Below, piece by piece: positions 32,868 to 41,784 of a stretch of DNA of 64,000 bases. The notes beneath the pieces are model-generated. The model searched no databases. It saw nothing but the letters and a program-made list of their open reading frames with translations, and was not told the DNA's origin. Origin of the DNA: Stutzerimonas stutzeri. Its GTDB lineage: Bacteria > Pseudomonadota > Gammaproteobacteria > Pseudomonadales > Pseudomonadaceae. Made by a program: the position numbers and the translations under genes. The stretch lies in NCBI RefSeq assembly GCF_002890915.1, contig NZ_POUT01000009.1, positions 62,001-126,000 of the forward strand, in the 5' to 3' direction. The stretch's first letter is position 1, and each line of letters starts with the position of its first letter.

Positions 32868-33090
32868 TCTCCTGCGCTTGCCGGTCGGCGCGGCGAAGCT
32901 GTGCGCGGGCATTGCGGTCGGCACGGTGGTCGCTCGCCGTCGAGCTGGTGTAGATCGACGCGCAGCCTTGCTTCGTGAATTTCAGGTGCCCGCCGGACGT
33001 GCGAACCACGCGCCAGCCTTCGCCCAGCGCGAACTCGATCAGCGCGCGCAGCCGTTCGCGGCCGCGCGCCAGTTCATGCGCGCTCGCCAT
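32854..33090 (-). CDS. Small HicA-like protein between parA and parB (Shi-position)
   Basis: A 78-residue protein, MASAHELARGRERLRALIEFALGEGWRVVRTSGGHLKFTKQGCASIYTSSTASDHRADRNARAQLRRADRQ. GW...TSGGHLKF followed by SDHRADRNARAQL reads like a HicA double-stranded-RNA-binding fold (HicA has GSH at this spot). In ICEclc a short gene between parA and parB, called shi, halts division of transfer-competent cells; this gene has the same position. It overlaps both neighbours (17 and 14 bases). No HicB-like partner is seen. Confidence 0.65.
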   Translation of the reverse strand: MASAHELARGRERLRALIEFALGEGWRVVRTSGGHLKFTKQGCASIYTSSTASDHRADRNARAQLRRADRQAQENGRG

Positions 33091-33940
33091 GGCCGGCCCC
33101 TCCCGCATCGGCCCGACCGGTGACCAGCGCGAAGCGCTCCCGCCACACGGGGAACAGCTCGCCGGCCAGCGTGCGCATGGTCTCCAATGCCGCGGGCGCC
33201 GTGCGCCCAGCCGGCTGCCGGTACTCCACCCGGTGCACCGGCAATCCTCGTGTCGCAGCGCGCGGATAGGCTTCGATGGCCGGTACGTCGGTGCCCAGCA
33301 CCTGCACGCCGGCCTGTTCCTGGAACACCTGTCGCAGCGCCTGCTGGACCAGCCGCGCATTCGACGACACAGGATGCACACGGTTGATGAGCAGACGCAG
33401 CGGCGGCGGCTCGATGCCCAGGTGCCGATACGGCGCGATGTCCTCGATCAGTTGCAGCGTGCCGCGCCGCAGCTCGCGCGCCGCGAGGATTTCCGGCGTC
33501 ACCGGCGACAGCGCCAGGTCGGACGCCAACACCGCCATCTCCAGCAGCACGCTGCGCGCGCCCTGGGTGTCGATCAGTAGCAAGTCGTAGTGCGTGTGGA
33601 AGACGGGAAGCAGATGGCGCAGTCGCAGGCGCCCATCCGGAGCGTGCAGCAGCAGCGTGTTCAGTTCGCCGCGGTCGTCGTTGGAGAGCACCAGGTCCAG
33701 GCCCGCGATCACGGTGCGCGACACCAGTTGCTCGATGCGCCGCTCGTTGAAGGCCAGCATCTGGTAGATGCCGCCGGGCGCGCGAACGTCCAGCGTGAAG
33801 TAGCTCGACAGCGTGGGCTGCACGTCCAGGTCCAGCAGCAGCACGCGCAGCCCGGCATCGGCGATGAAGCCGCCCAGGTTGGCCGCCGCCGTGGTCTTGC
33901 CCACGCCGCCCTTGGTCGAAATGATGGACACCACCTGCAT
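33074..33940 (-). CDS. parA: ParA-family ATPase of the ICE
   Basis: A 288-residue deviant-Walker ATPase: MQVVSIISTKGGVGKTTAAANLGG (KGGVGKT), then VLLLDLDVQPTLSSYF and LLLIDTQGARS. It positions or segregates the ICE when excised; in ICEclc it works with the short gene to arrest growth. The start is chosen at 33940 because GAGGAGAAGCCC precedes it; a Met eight codons upstream is less likely. Confidence 0.9.
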   Translation of the reverse strand: MQVVSIISTKGGVGKTTAAANLGGFIADAGLRVLLLDLDVQPTLSSYFTLDVRAPGGIYQMLAFNERRIEQLVSRTVIAGLDLVLSNDDRGELNTLLLHAPDGRLRLRHLLPVFHTHYDLLLIDTQGARSVLLEMAVLASDLALSPVTPEILAARELRRGTLQLIEDIAPYRHLGIEPPPLRLLINRVHPVSSNARLVQQALRQVFQEQAGVQVLGTDVPAIEAYPRAATRGLPVHRVEYRQPAGRTAPAALETMRTLAGELFPVWRERFALVTGRADAGGAGHGERA

Positions 33941-33980
33941 GGGCTTCTCCTCGTCGAATCGCATGAACCGAGAAGAAGCG

Positions 33981-34199
33981 TCAGGCGCGTTCTTTGAGGC
34001 GATCGGCGATCCACTGTTCGATCTCCACCGAGTCCCAGCCCACCGCGCGCACGCCCAGGCGCAGCGCCTTGGGGAACTTGCCTTCCTTCATGAGGCTGTA
34101 GATGTGCGCGCGCTTGAAGCCGGTCTTGGCTTCGACCTCGGCGCGGCGCAGGATGCGGTGCTCGGGCGGCAAGGCCGGCGCGATGGTCTGCGAAGACAT
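33981..34199 (-). CDS. alpA: AlpA-family regulator
   Basis: A 72-residue winged-helix protein (ILRRAEVEAKTGFKRAHIYSLMKEGKFPKALRLGVRAVGWDSVEIEQWIADRL), a textbook AlpA/MerR-like excisionase-regulator domain. In ICEclc-type elements the alpA promoter is the entry point of the transfer-competence cascade. It is the first gene of the operon alpA-parA-small gene-parB-DUF2857, with operator-like palindromes 75-110 bases upstream. Confidence 0.88.
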   Translation of the reverse strand: MSSQTIAPALPPEHRILRRAEVEAKTGFKRAHIYSLMKEGKFPKALRLGVRAVGWDSVEIEQWIADRLKERA

Positions 34200-34274
34200 G
34201 AGAGGCACTCCTTGACGCTCGGTGGCGTTGTTCAGAAAGTGCCTCGCATTCCATACGCTGCTGCTGCGAGATTC

Positions 34275-34309
34275 ACTGCAACTGCAGAACACGCAACTGC
34301 AATTGCAGT
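34275..34309 (-). promoter_or_regulatory. Candidate activator sites upstream of alpA
   Basis: A perfect 14-base palindrome ACTGCAATTGCAGT at 34296-34309 and a related half-copy CTGCA-a-CTGCAG at 34276-34287 lie in the 124-bp gap between the BisR-like gene and alpA. Confidence 0.5.
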
Positions 34310-34323
34310 CTGCTGTTACAGGC

Positions 34324-35079
34324 TCAGCGCGATGCCTCCAGGTGGCGACGCGCCTGTGCCAGCTTGCTCCACAGCGTTCGCTCGCTGATGCCGGGCCGCC
34401 CTTCATGGTGGGCCAGTAGCGCACTGATCACCGCATCCATGTTGCGGAAGGACGAGTAGGCAGAGCCCGCGGGGGACTTGCCCAACAGCAATGTCAGCAG
34501 GCCGCCAATGATGTTCAGGTAAGTCGATTCGCTGCGCAGGCCCGGTTCACTCGCATCGCCCTCACGAATACTACTGGCATGCTCCTTCGCCAACGCTTCG
34601 TGCTGTGCCTTCAGCGCCGCATGTAGTTGTGCGAGTTCGGCAAGCTGCAGCTTGGCGGCCTCGCGATCGGCCAGCAACACATTCAGCATGGCGACGCTCA
34701 TCGAAGGATGCAGTTCGCGCTCGATGCCGTCGAACAGGAATGGAGGCCGCTCACCGGGGTAGTAATGCGACATCCACGCCTTCAGGTCGACGTGGCGCAC
34801 GATCAACGCAGGATCGTCGAGTGCGGGGCGCTGAGGTTCCTGCGCCATGCCTGCCTTGCCGTAAGAAAGTTCATCGTGTGCCAATGCGTCGAAGATGCGC
34901 TCGGAGAAAAGGCGCAGCAAGGGCCAGCGCGGAAAGTCGTTCGGCTCAGGCATGGCACGTGGCCCGAGCGTTTCCAGAATCCGCGGCTCAAAGCGCAACA
35001 GTCCCGCCCAACGGACGGCCGCCTCGATCGGGCGGTAGTAGATCCTGGCGCCAAAGGCAAGGCAACTCGATTTCTCCAT
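34324..35079 (-). CDS. BisR-like ICE regulator
   Basis: A 251-residue protein if started at MEKSSCLAFGARIYYRPIEAAVRWAGLLRFEPRILETLG. No classical DNA-binding motif is obvious; the C-terminus (STYLNIIGGLLTLLLGKSPAGSAYSSFRNMDAVISALLAHHEGRPGISERTLWSKLAQARRHL) resembles a small helical domain seen in several ICE proteins. In ICEclc the equivalent position, near the right end and upstream of alpA on the same strand, holds bisR, which activates the alpA promoter. Assignment rests on position, length and recall. Confidence 0.6.
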   Translation of the reverse strand: MEKSSCLAFGARIYYRPIEAAVRWAGLLRFEPRILETLGPRAMPEPNDFPRWPLLRLFSERIFDALAHDELSYGKAGMAQEPQRPALDDPALIVRHVDLKAWMSHYYPGERPPFLFDGIERELHPSMSVAMLNVLLADREAAKLQLAELAQLHAALKAQHEALAKEHASSIREGDASEPGLRSESTYLNIIGGLLTLLLGKSPAGSAYSSFRNMDAVISALLAHHEGRPGISERTLWSKLAQARRHLEASR

Positions 35080-35633
35080 GTCGCGTGCGTCCCATCGTCG
35101 GATCGAACTCTGGCAGACGCGCACCACCCAAGTGGGCGAGGCGATTGCCCAGAAATCCGGATGAAGCGCAGGACCGGCCGGGATCGTGGAAGGAAGCGTT
35201 GCATCGGCGCTGACGGCCGGCTAAGGGCGAACTACATCTTGCTACGCTTGAAACTCCTCAACCATGATGCGGGCGCTTTGCCTTTGGACCGGCACGCGGC
35301 TTGGTGGTCGCGCTCCCCTGGAGTCAAGCATGGGTGCCGCGCTTTACCCGAAACCTGGCCGAAGTTTTCCGTAGGAATTCCAACGGCGTAAAGTGCCAAT
35401 GCGTCAACAGGATGAGCCGGTTTGCAACCAGCAAAAGCTCATGCGTTCCGCGTCAGTGAAATGACCGCGGCGGCGAGCCCGCAGGCGAGTGCCGGAGTAC
35501 GGAAGGGCGCAGCAATTGCGTCGAAACTGGAATCAGTACAGCGCATGAGCCATGCAGATCGGGTCAGCCGCAAGACCAAAGATGAATCGCGCAATCCGAG
35601 AAAACTAGCCGCGCACCTTTCGATAGATCTGCG
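35080..35633. other. Gap between BisR-like gene and LysR gene
   Basis: No convincing gene. A plus-strand frame at 35422-35667 (81 codons) has no visible motif or ribosome site. This is where the conserved ICE core stops and the extra cargo starts; no copy of the tRNA-Gly tail was found here. Confidence 0.45.
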
Positions 35634-36545
35634 TCAGATCGCGCGTGATGTGCTTGCGTCCTGCTGACATACACGTTCGGCGCGTTCGATGAACCGCTGC
35701 AACGGCTCCGTCATGCCACCCTCGGTTCGTAACAGATAGGTGGTTATCGATGCGCTCTGACCGGTCAACGGGCGGACAACAACATCCGCCGGCTGGCAAG
35801 TTGCCAAGTGCGCGGCAGTGGAAAAACTTAGCCCGTACCCTGCGGCCACCAACGTCAGCATCAGCCCGTGAGAAGCGGCATACTCAGCCACGATCGGTTG
35901 GACATCGACAGAGCGGAACAGTCGTTCGCTCTGCCGACCGCAACCTTGGCATGCCCGTGGATCACAAAGTACCAGCGGATAGCTCACCACTTCCTGCAAC
36001 GGCACTTCCTTGAAGGCTACAAGCGGGTGCCGTGCGGGCAGGATCACTACCAAGGGGTCGGCCCACAGCGGCTCAGCAATGATCCCGTCCTCCACTTCAT
36101 TGACCATTGCAAAGCCGGCGTCAAACAGATTTGCGTTCAGCCCCTGCACGAGTTCGGTCAGCGGTACTTCGGAGAGCCGGATGTTTACCTGCGGCGACTC
36201 TTCGCGGCACAGTGCAAGCAGTGCTGATAGCCTCGCCCGTCCTATGTCTCTCGACAGCGCGATTCGCAAAATGCCCTGAGAACCGGAGGCAGCAGCCTTC
36301 GCGCTGGCCACTGCCTGCTCAACGCTCAACATGATGCGGCGGGCGTCGTCGAGGAAGACTCGCCCTGCCCAAGTCAGGGTTGCGCCCCGCGGCGTGCGAC
36401 TGAGCAACGTCACGCCTAGAGTTGTCTCCAACTTGCGGATCGTGCGTGATAGGGGAGATTGTTCTATATGCAGCCGCCTAGCGGCTCGACCGAAGTGCAG
36501 TTCCTCGGCTACAGCAATGAAACAGCGAAGATGACGTAAGTTCAT
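35634..36545 (-). CDS. LysR-family transcriptional regulator
   Basis: A 303-residue LysR protein: N-terminal winged helix (MNLRHLRCFIAVAEELHFGRAARRLHIEQSPLSRTIRKLETTLGVTLLSRTPRGATLT) and a complete effector-binding domain. It is closely related to the LysR gene at 53338 and to the broken copy at 37 kb (shared VAEELHxxRAAxRLxIEQSPxSR and VEQAVxSAKAAAxGxQGxLRIA). Its target is unknown; no divergent intact gene is next to it. Confidence 0.88.
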   Translation of the reverse strand: MNLRHLRCFIAVAEELHFGRAARRLHIEQSPLSRTIRKLETTLGVTLLSRTPRGATLTWAGRVFLDDARRIMLSVEQAVASAKAAASGSQGILRIALSRDIGRARLSALLALCREESPQVNIRLSEVPLTELVQGLNANLFDAGFAMVNEVEDGIIAEPLWADPLVVILPARHPLVAFKEVPLQEVVSYPLVLCDPRACQGCGRQSERLFRSVDVQPIVAEYAASHGLMLTLVAAGYGLSFSTAAHLATCQPADVVVRPLTGQSASITTYLLRTEGGMTEPLQRFIERAERVCQQDASTSRAI

Positions 36546-37012
36546 GCGCAGTCCCTCGTGACGTGACCAGTCCTTATGATCGTAGGGAGCCGCATGCGTG
36601 CGGAGAAGAGGCCGGCATGTCTTGCAGCGGCTGCCGTCGCCGGCTCACAGCACGCTGGCAATGGTGTCCGGAGTTATTGCAACGCTGCTTGAACGCGGGC
36701 GGCGGTCATGGCGGATGGCTAGCTAGAGCACTCGCGCCAGCGCGCCTCGGCTATCTTCTGTGGCCGCAGCGACCCGAGGAAGACAGTCGCGGCGTCTTAC
36801 GTCACTCCCCGAGGGCGCGCGATTTGGTCTGTCGACACGGGCGGCGGCGCAGCGTCTGAAGTTCGCGCCAGCGGGCATCGCGCCGGATGAACTGTCGATG
36901 GGCATGTTCGGCGAATTCGAGATCGCCACCTGTAACCGCGCTGCTGAAGCACTGCGGCCGGAGCAGTCGCAGCAAGCGGCTGACGCGGGCGGACAAGCAA
37001 TTCCTGTAACAT
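36546..37012. other. Degenerate stretch beside LysR gene
   Basis: Several short open frames but none with a recognisable domain. Given the LysR remnant that follows, this is probably decayed regulator or flanking DNA. Confidence 0.4.
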
Positions 37013-37450
37013 GTGCCGCGCCTCTTCACTGCCTTGCAGCAAGCCCGCGACAGCGTGAGGGGAGCGGCCAACGGCTTTCACGGTCAGCAACGCATTACGC
37101 TGTCCGATGGCATCACCCCGTCGCGCTTGCCGACCTTGCTGGCGTTAAGCTGGCAGGAGGAGCCCGACGTCGAGTTGCGCCTGTTCGAGGTGTCACTGTC
37201 GCAGCAAATCAAGGGGCTGCATGGCGATCTGTATGACCTAGGGCCCAGTCTGGTGAAGTGGGTGACGACATCGTGGCTAAGGCGCTTTGGAGCGCCCCCC
37301 CCTCATGGTCGCGGCGCCGGCATCGCATCCGCTGCTCAAGCACAAACGTATCTCACTGGACGAGGTGCTGCGTTATCCGCTGGTGCTGGTGACCCACATG
37401 CATACGGGAGTCATGAACGTCAGATCCAACGAGTGCTGCCGCGGGTGAAG
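37013..37450 (+). pseudogene. Decayed LysR effector-domain fragment
   Basis: Plus-strand translation gives QQARDSVRGAANGFHGQQRITLSDG, LPTLLALSWQEEPDVELRLFEVSLSQQIKGLHGDLYDLGPSLV, then after a frameshift LMVAAPASHPLLKHKRISLDEV and LRYPLVLVTHMH. These align in order with the middle of the LysR protein at 53338-54234. The helix-turn-helix half is missing and the frame is broken at least once, near 37250-37310. Confidence 0.75.
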
Positions 37451-37559
37451 CAGGAACCCGTGATCGCTGCACGGGTGGCTTCCTGGGAACCTGAAACGCG
37501 TCGAGGTATATTGATTGGACAGAAGCTAGTCTTCCGTCAACAGGTGTAGCCATCCCTTG

Positions 37560-38033
37560 CTAGCGGCTTCCATAGAACTTTTCCACGAACGAGCGACGGT
37601 AACTCTGGTGGCAGGCTAGGCAGCTTTGCTGGGTCTTGGAGAAAGCCGCGATGACTGCTTGACCGTCATTCCGCTGTGCAGCCTCGCCCATGGCGGTCGC
37701 GGCGTCATGGACCTGTCCATCAAGACCCCGAAACTTTCCAGCGTCTGCCCCAAGCCAGGCAAGGATGCGCATCTTTTCCGACATGGGCGGCTCGGCATGC
37801 TTGGCGATTCGTGGTGCTAGATCGGCGACCAGCGGCCAGTCTTCTTTGGAGATCGCGCCCGTGACGGCTTGCATGTCGCGACCGAGTCTTTCCATTATGG
37901 TACGAAGCGCCATTGGCTTTGCCGCCTCTACGGACTGCGCACCGAGTGCCGTGGCGAAGGTTGCCAAGAGCACGGACAGCGGGACGGTGAAAAACGATCT
38001 GGGTTTCAAGGGCTGGTTCACGAATTTCTCCAT
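37560..38033 (-). CDS. Class II cytochrome c (c'/c-556 type)
   Basis: A 157-residue periplasmic haem protein: signal peptide (SFFTVPLSVLLATFATALGAQSVEA), four-helix-bundle composition, and a single CLACH haem motif near the C-terminus (residues about 141-145), the arrangement of class II cytochromes c. Possible roles are electron transfer or NO binding. It lies 48 bases downstream of the LpxR-like gene on the same strand and may be its operon partner. Confidence 0.85.
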   Translation of the reverse strand: MEKFVNQPLKPRSFFTVPLSVLLATFATALGAQSVEAAKPMALRTIMERLGRDMQAVTGAISKEDWPLVADLAPRIAKHAEPPMSEKMRILAWLGADAGKFRGLDGQVHDAATAMGEAAQRNDGQAVIAAFSKTQQSCLACHQSYRRSFVEKFYGSR

Positions 38034-38081
38034 TGATGTTGTGACGAATGCTTTGGGTCTAACGATTGGTTGCAGGTGTCC

Positions 38082-39281
38082 TCAAAATTCCAGACTCAGC
38101 GCGATCGATCCGAATGCGTGATGGCCCGCCTGCTGGTCGAACTCGCGGGTTCTCCAAACGCGCATCACGGCGAGCCGTACGCCACGTCCAGCAACGATCC
38201 ATTGGCTACTGATGCCGAGAGCTGCTTGCGCGATCCAAGGCCGCCGGCTGACGTGATGGCTATGCCGGAACATGTTTCCGTCGAGTGAGAAGTCCCAGGC
38301 GACGGCTTTACCCTCCAGATTCAGGAAGACATGTGCCCCAGGTTTGGGCGCCAGGACCGACTGCGGCGTTGTCGTGCGCAGATCGGCAACACCAGAGGGC
38401 GGGCGGTTCTCTGCGCCAGGGCGGATCGGATAGCTGCCGAAGTCGTTCGGTATGTTCCAGCCCGCGCGAAACTCCACGCCGGTACTGGCGGCGGTTTCGA
38501 TGTTTCCGACCCGCAGGGCATAGCTGCCGATCACGTCGCTGCCCCATCCAGGGCGGACCGCACCCTCCGTGTACGGCTTGAACTTGCGCTCCATGGCCAT
38601 CTGAAACGCCGGCTCGTTGCGCAACTGGTTGTCCCAGCCGCGAAATCGCTCAATGCCGCGTGCCCGATGCACCAGATCCTGAGATTGCTCGGCCAGCGAC
38701 CAGGGGCCGATCACGCCCAGGGTCAGCTCACGCACGTCAAGCATTTCGTAGCTGGCGGCTTGTGGGTGGATGCGGCGATTCCACGCCAAACCCAGGTAGA
38801 GCAAACCAGCGTACGGTCGGTCATCTGGAATCACGTCGGTGCGCGTCTTGTTCTCGGGCGTGTACATGGACTGGCCAAAGCGCACGACGAGGTTTTGCGA
38901 CGATGTCTGGGCGCCGGAATCGCGCCAGAACCCGGGATCAGCCCAGCCGATGAAGCGGGCGTACAAACCAATCGGCTGAGGCAGGCACTCCGGACGGAGC
39001 CCGCCTTGCAGATCACGTGAGACTGCTGTTAGCGCGACACCGTTGGTGTAGTTGCGATCGGAGCCGGTGAACAAATCGTTCTCCAGACGCAGGGTGCCGC
39101 CCCGCCAGCGCAGGGATTGCTCTGGCGAGCAGGAGGGAGGATTTGCAGAGAGTGAGACTTCGGAACCAAAAGCAGAAATCGGGCTGAACAATGCACCCGC
39201 AATCAACAAGATGACGCACTGCATCGGCTGCCGCACCTTGGTGCCGCGCAGGCTCCAGCGATACCCGCCGATGCCAATCAT
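38082..39281 (-). CDS. LpxR-family lipid A 3'-O-deacylase (DUF2219)
   Basis: A 399-residue outer-membrane protein. After a signal peptide (MQCVILLIAGALFSPISAFG) it has the DUF2219/LpxR pattern: GTLRLENDLFTGSDRNYTNGVALTAV, then DDRPYAGLLYLGLAWNRR, and C-terminal aromatic ...IALSLEF as in beta-barrel proteins. LpxR removes the 3' acyloxyacyl group of lipid A. The ATG at 39281 overlaps the LOG stop as ATGA, but the signal peptide suggests the Met 19 codons later (39224). Confidence 0.85.
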   Translation of the reverse strand: MIGIGGYRWSLRGTKVRQPMQCVILLIAGALFSPISAFGSEVSLSANPPSCSPEQSLRWRGGTLRLENDLFTGSDRNYTNGVALTAVSRDLQGGLRPECLPQPIGLYARFIGWADPGFWRDSGAQTSSQNLVVRFGQSMYTPENKTRTDVIPDDRPYAGLLYLGLAWNRRIHPQAASYEMLDVRELTLGVIGPWSLAEQSQDLVHRARGIERFRGWDNQLRNEPAFQMAMERKFKPYTEGAVRPGWGSDVIGSYALRVGNIETAASTGVEFRAGWNIPNDFGSYPIRPGAENRPPSGVADLRTTTPQSVLAPKPGAHVFLNLEGKAVAWDFSLDGNMFRHSHHVSRRPWIAQAALGISSQWIVAGRGVRLAVMRVWRTREFDQQAGHHAFGSIALSLEF

Positions 39282-40147
39282 GTTGCCCCATCGCCTGCCG
39301 CCCTGTTGACGTAAAAGCGTTCGAGGGCACTGACGATTTCCTCCGCATCGTCTACGCAGGTGAACAAGTCGAGATCGGATGAAGAGACATAGCCTTCGTC
39401 GAGCAGAAGATCGAAATCAACTACGCGACGCCAGAATGCACGGCCGACCAGCACCACCGGAACACGCTGCATCTTTCTGGTCTGGATCAAGGTGAGCACC
39501 TCGAACAGCTCATCGAGCGTTCCATAGCCACCGGGGAAGGCCACCAAGCCCTTGGCGTGCAACAAGAAGTGCATCTTGCGCAGCGCGAAATAGTGGAATC
39601 GGAACGCCAAATCCGGGCACATGTAGGGGTTGGGTGCCTGTTCGTGGGGCAGCGTGATGTTGAGGCCAATCGAACGTGCGCCGACCTCGAAAGCACCGCG
39701 GTTGGCGGCCTCCATGATGCCGGGCCCACCCCCGGTGACGACGACGAAATCACGGCGGTTTTGCTGCTGGAAACGCGCCGAAATAAGGCCCGAGAAACGC
39801 CTCGCTTGCTCGTAGTGACGTGCCTGTTCGACCCGGCGATTGGCCCGCGCAAGCTCTTGCCGCAGCCCGACATCCTCCGGAGTGACGAGCGCCTGACGCT
39901 CCAGAACGCCAAGACGGGCTTCTGCCGTCTCGGCATCGCTCACGCGTGCGCTGCCGAAGACCACTACCGTCGAGCGAATGCCTTGCTCGTGCAGGATGCG
40001 CTCGGGCTTGAGCAGTTCGAGCTGTAGTCGCAGCGGCCGCAGTTCGTCCTGGCCAAGCAGCTCGATGTCTTCGTACGCAAGCCGGTACGTTGGCGACTCG
40101 CGGATGGCGCGCAGGCGTTCATCGAGATCTTCTGCGGGCTTCATCAC
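39278..40147 (-). CDS. LOG-family (lysine decarboxylase-like) nucleotide hydrolase
   Basis: A 289-residue protein with the LOG core: VVVFGSARV, VVVTGGGPGIMEAANRGA and the signature PGGYGTLDELFE. LOG proteins are phosphoribohydrolases acting on nucleoside 5'-monophosphates (cytokinin-type chemistry) or related nucleotides. A helical N-terminal extension of about 60 residues is unusual relative to the short LOG type. Four-base overlaps to the MBL and LpxR genes show an operon. Confidence 0.85.
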   Translation of the reverse strand: MMKPAEDLDERLRAIRESPTYRLAYEDIELLGQDELRPLRLQLELLKPERILHEQGIRSTVVVFGSARVSDAETAEARLGVLERQALVTPEDVGLRQELARANRRVEQARHYEQARRFSGLISARFQQQNRRDFVVVTGGGPGIMEAANRGAFEVGARSIGLNITLPHEQAPNPYMCPDLAFRFHYFALRKMHFLLHAKGLVAFPGGYGTLDELFEVLTLIQTRKMQRVPVVLVGRAFWRRVVDFDLLLDEGYVSSSDLDLFTCVDDAEEIVSALERFYVNRAAGDGAT

Positions 40148-41553
40148 TCGTGCGCCAGAAAGTCCGGCCAGCGCAGCGCATGGCCATACTCGGGCACCGT
40201 GACCTGCCAGCCGAGTTGCTGCTGCAAGAGGTCAGCGAAGGTTTGCGCGGCCGACGATTCCCCATGCACCACGAAGGTTTGCGCCGGTGCTTGAATGAAA
40301 GCACGGGCCCAATCCAGCAGCGCCTTCTGGTCGGCATGCGCCGAGAGGCCGTCCACGCTGTGGATCGCCGCACGTACTGGGATGTCCTCGCCGAAGATGC
40401 GTACACGTTCGGCCCCCTCGATCAGGCGCCGGCCAAGCGTCCCCTGCGCCTGGAAACCGGGAAACAAGATGCTGCATTCGCGGCGTGGCAAGTTGTGGCG
40501 CAGGTGGTGCCGGATACGTCCCGCATCGCACATGCCGCTGGCAGAAATAATGATGGCCCCGGAGCGAATCCGGTTCAGCGCCATGGACTCCTCAGCGCTC
40601 GCTGTGAAATCCAGGTACGGGAGGTTCTCGCCGCGCGCGTGCCATCCGGCCAACCGCTTCGCCTGTTCGTCGAACAATTCGAGATGTTCACGCGTGATGC
40701 GTGTGGCCTCGGTGGCCATCGGCGAATCGACAAACACCATTGGACGCTGCAGACGCCCTTCGCAGGTGAGACGATGTAGGTGGTAGAGCACCTCCTGGGT
40801 TCGGCCGACCGCAAAGGCCGGAACGATGACATTGCCGCCGCGCTCGAACAGGGTTTTCTCGACGATGCCGATCATGTCCGCTTCGGTCGCCGAAAAATCC
40901 TTGTGCCGGCGGTCACCGTAGGTGGACTCGATGACGAGGATGTCGGCTTCCTCAATGGGTGTCGGGTCGCGCAGGATGGGGCGTCCCGGCTGACCCAGAT
41001 CGCCGCTGAACACGATCTTCGTGGGGTAACCGTACTCGGTAATCCACACTTCCACGATGGCCGAACCAAGGATGTGTCCGGCATCACGAAAGCGGGCGCG
41101 CACCCCGACGCGGGGTGCGAACTCCCGGTCGTATTCGATACCTCGTACTTGCTGCAGGCATTCGTGTGCATCCTGCAGGGTATACAGGGGTAGCGGCACG
41201 GTCTTTTCTTTGAGCCGCTTGGCAACCCGCTTGGCATCGATTTCCTGGATGTGAGCGCTATCGGGCAGCATCACCCCGAGCAGATCAACCGTCGCTGGCG
41301 TGGCGTAGATGGACCCCTTGAACCCGGCGCGCGTGAGTTTGGGCAATAGCCCGCTGTGGTCGATGTGGGCGTGGGTCAGCAGGACGAAGTCAATGGACGC
41401 CGGGTCGAACGCGAACGGCTCGTGGTTGCGTGCTGCTGCTATACGCCCACCTTGAACCATGCCGCAATCGACCAGGAAGCGGACATTAGCCGCTTCGACC
41501 AGAAAGCACGATCCGGTGACTTCTCGGGCTGCGCCCAAAAAACTGAGTTTCAT
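40144..41553 (-). CDS. MBL-fold beta-CASP RNA exonuclease family protein
   Basis: A 469-residue metallo-beta-lactamase/beta-CASP nuclease: HAHIDHSG zinc motif (VLLTHAHIDHSGLLPKL), FSGDLG, then beta-CASP motifs and a C-terminal RMMBL domain with VDGLSAHADQKALLDW and FVVHGE. Predicted activity is RNA cleavage or exonuclease digestion. The start MKLSFLGAAREVTGS begins the domain; the frame to 41655 is open but lacks homology. It is the second gene after a small DUF2892 gene, then LOG and LpxR. Confidence 0.9.
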   Translation of the reverse strand: MKLSFLGAAREVTGSCFLVEAANVRFLVDCGMVQGGRIAAARNHEPFAFDPASIDFVLLTHAHIDHSGLLPKLTRAGFKGSIYATPATVDLLGVMLPDSAHIQEIDAKRVAKRLKEKTVPLPLYTLQDAHECLQQVRGIEYDREFAPRVGVRARFRDAGHILGSAIVEVWITEYGYPTKIVFSGDLGQPGRPILRDPTPIEEADILVIESTYGDRRHKDFSATEADMIGIVEKTLFERGGNVIVPAFAVGRTQEVLYHLHRLTCEGRLQRPMVFVDSPMATEATRITREHLELFDEQAKRLAGWHARGENLPYLDFTASAEESMALNRIRSGAIIISASGMCDAGRIRHHLRHNLPRRECSILFPGFQAQGTLGRRLIEGAERVRIFGEDIPVRAAIHSVDGLSAHADQKALLDWARAFIQAPAQTFVVHGESSAAQTFADLLQQQLGWQVTVPEYGHALRWPDFLAHE

Positions 41554-41560
41554 AGGGCGT

Positions 41561-41764
41561 TCACTCGGGTTTTCGCATCGGGCAAGTGCTGAGGCCAAGC
41601 AGGCGATAGCCAGGACAGCGGCCTGCCAGGCCGGTGAGGAGTGGCATGATTCCAATGAGTCCCAGCCAACGCCAGGATGAGTCCAGCCACAATGGGAGAC
41701 TGAGCAAAATCAGTCCGATGACGATGCGCACAATGCGGTCGAGATTTCCAACGTTGATTTGCAT
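41561..41764 (-). CDS. DUF2892 (YgaP-type) small inner-membrane protein
   Basis: A 67-residue protein, MQINVGNLDRIVRIVIGLILLSLPLWLDSSWRWLGLIGIMPLLTGLAGRCPGYRLLGLSTCPM, with two transmembrane helices and the CPGYRLLGLSTC motif of the DUF2892 family, often fused to rhodanese. It ends seven bases upstream of the MBL gene, so co-transcription is likely. No rhodanese partner is nearby. Confidence 0.82.
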   Translation of the reverse strand: MQINVGNLDRIVRIVIGLILLSLPLWLDSSWRWLGLIGIMPLLTGLAGRCPGYRLLGLSTCPMRKPE

Positions 41765-41784
41765 GACGGTCTCCTTGTGTTGAA

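Noticed and set aside
35422..35667. 81-codon plus-strand ORF at the ICE core/cargo junction
   Set aside because: No family pattern, weak ribosome site, and it overlaps the end of the LysR gene.
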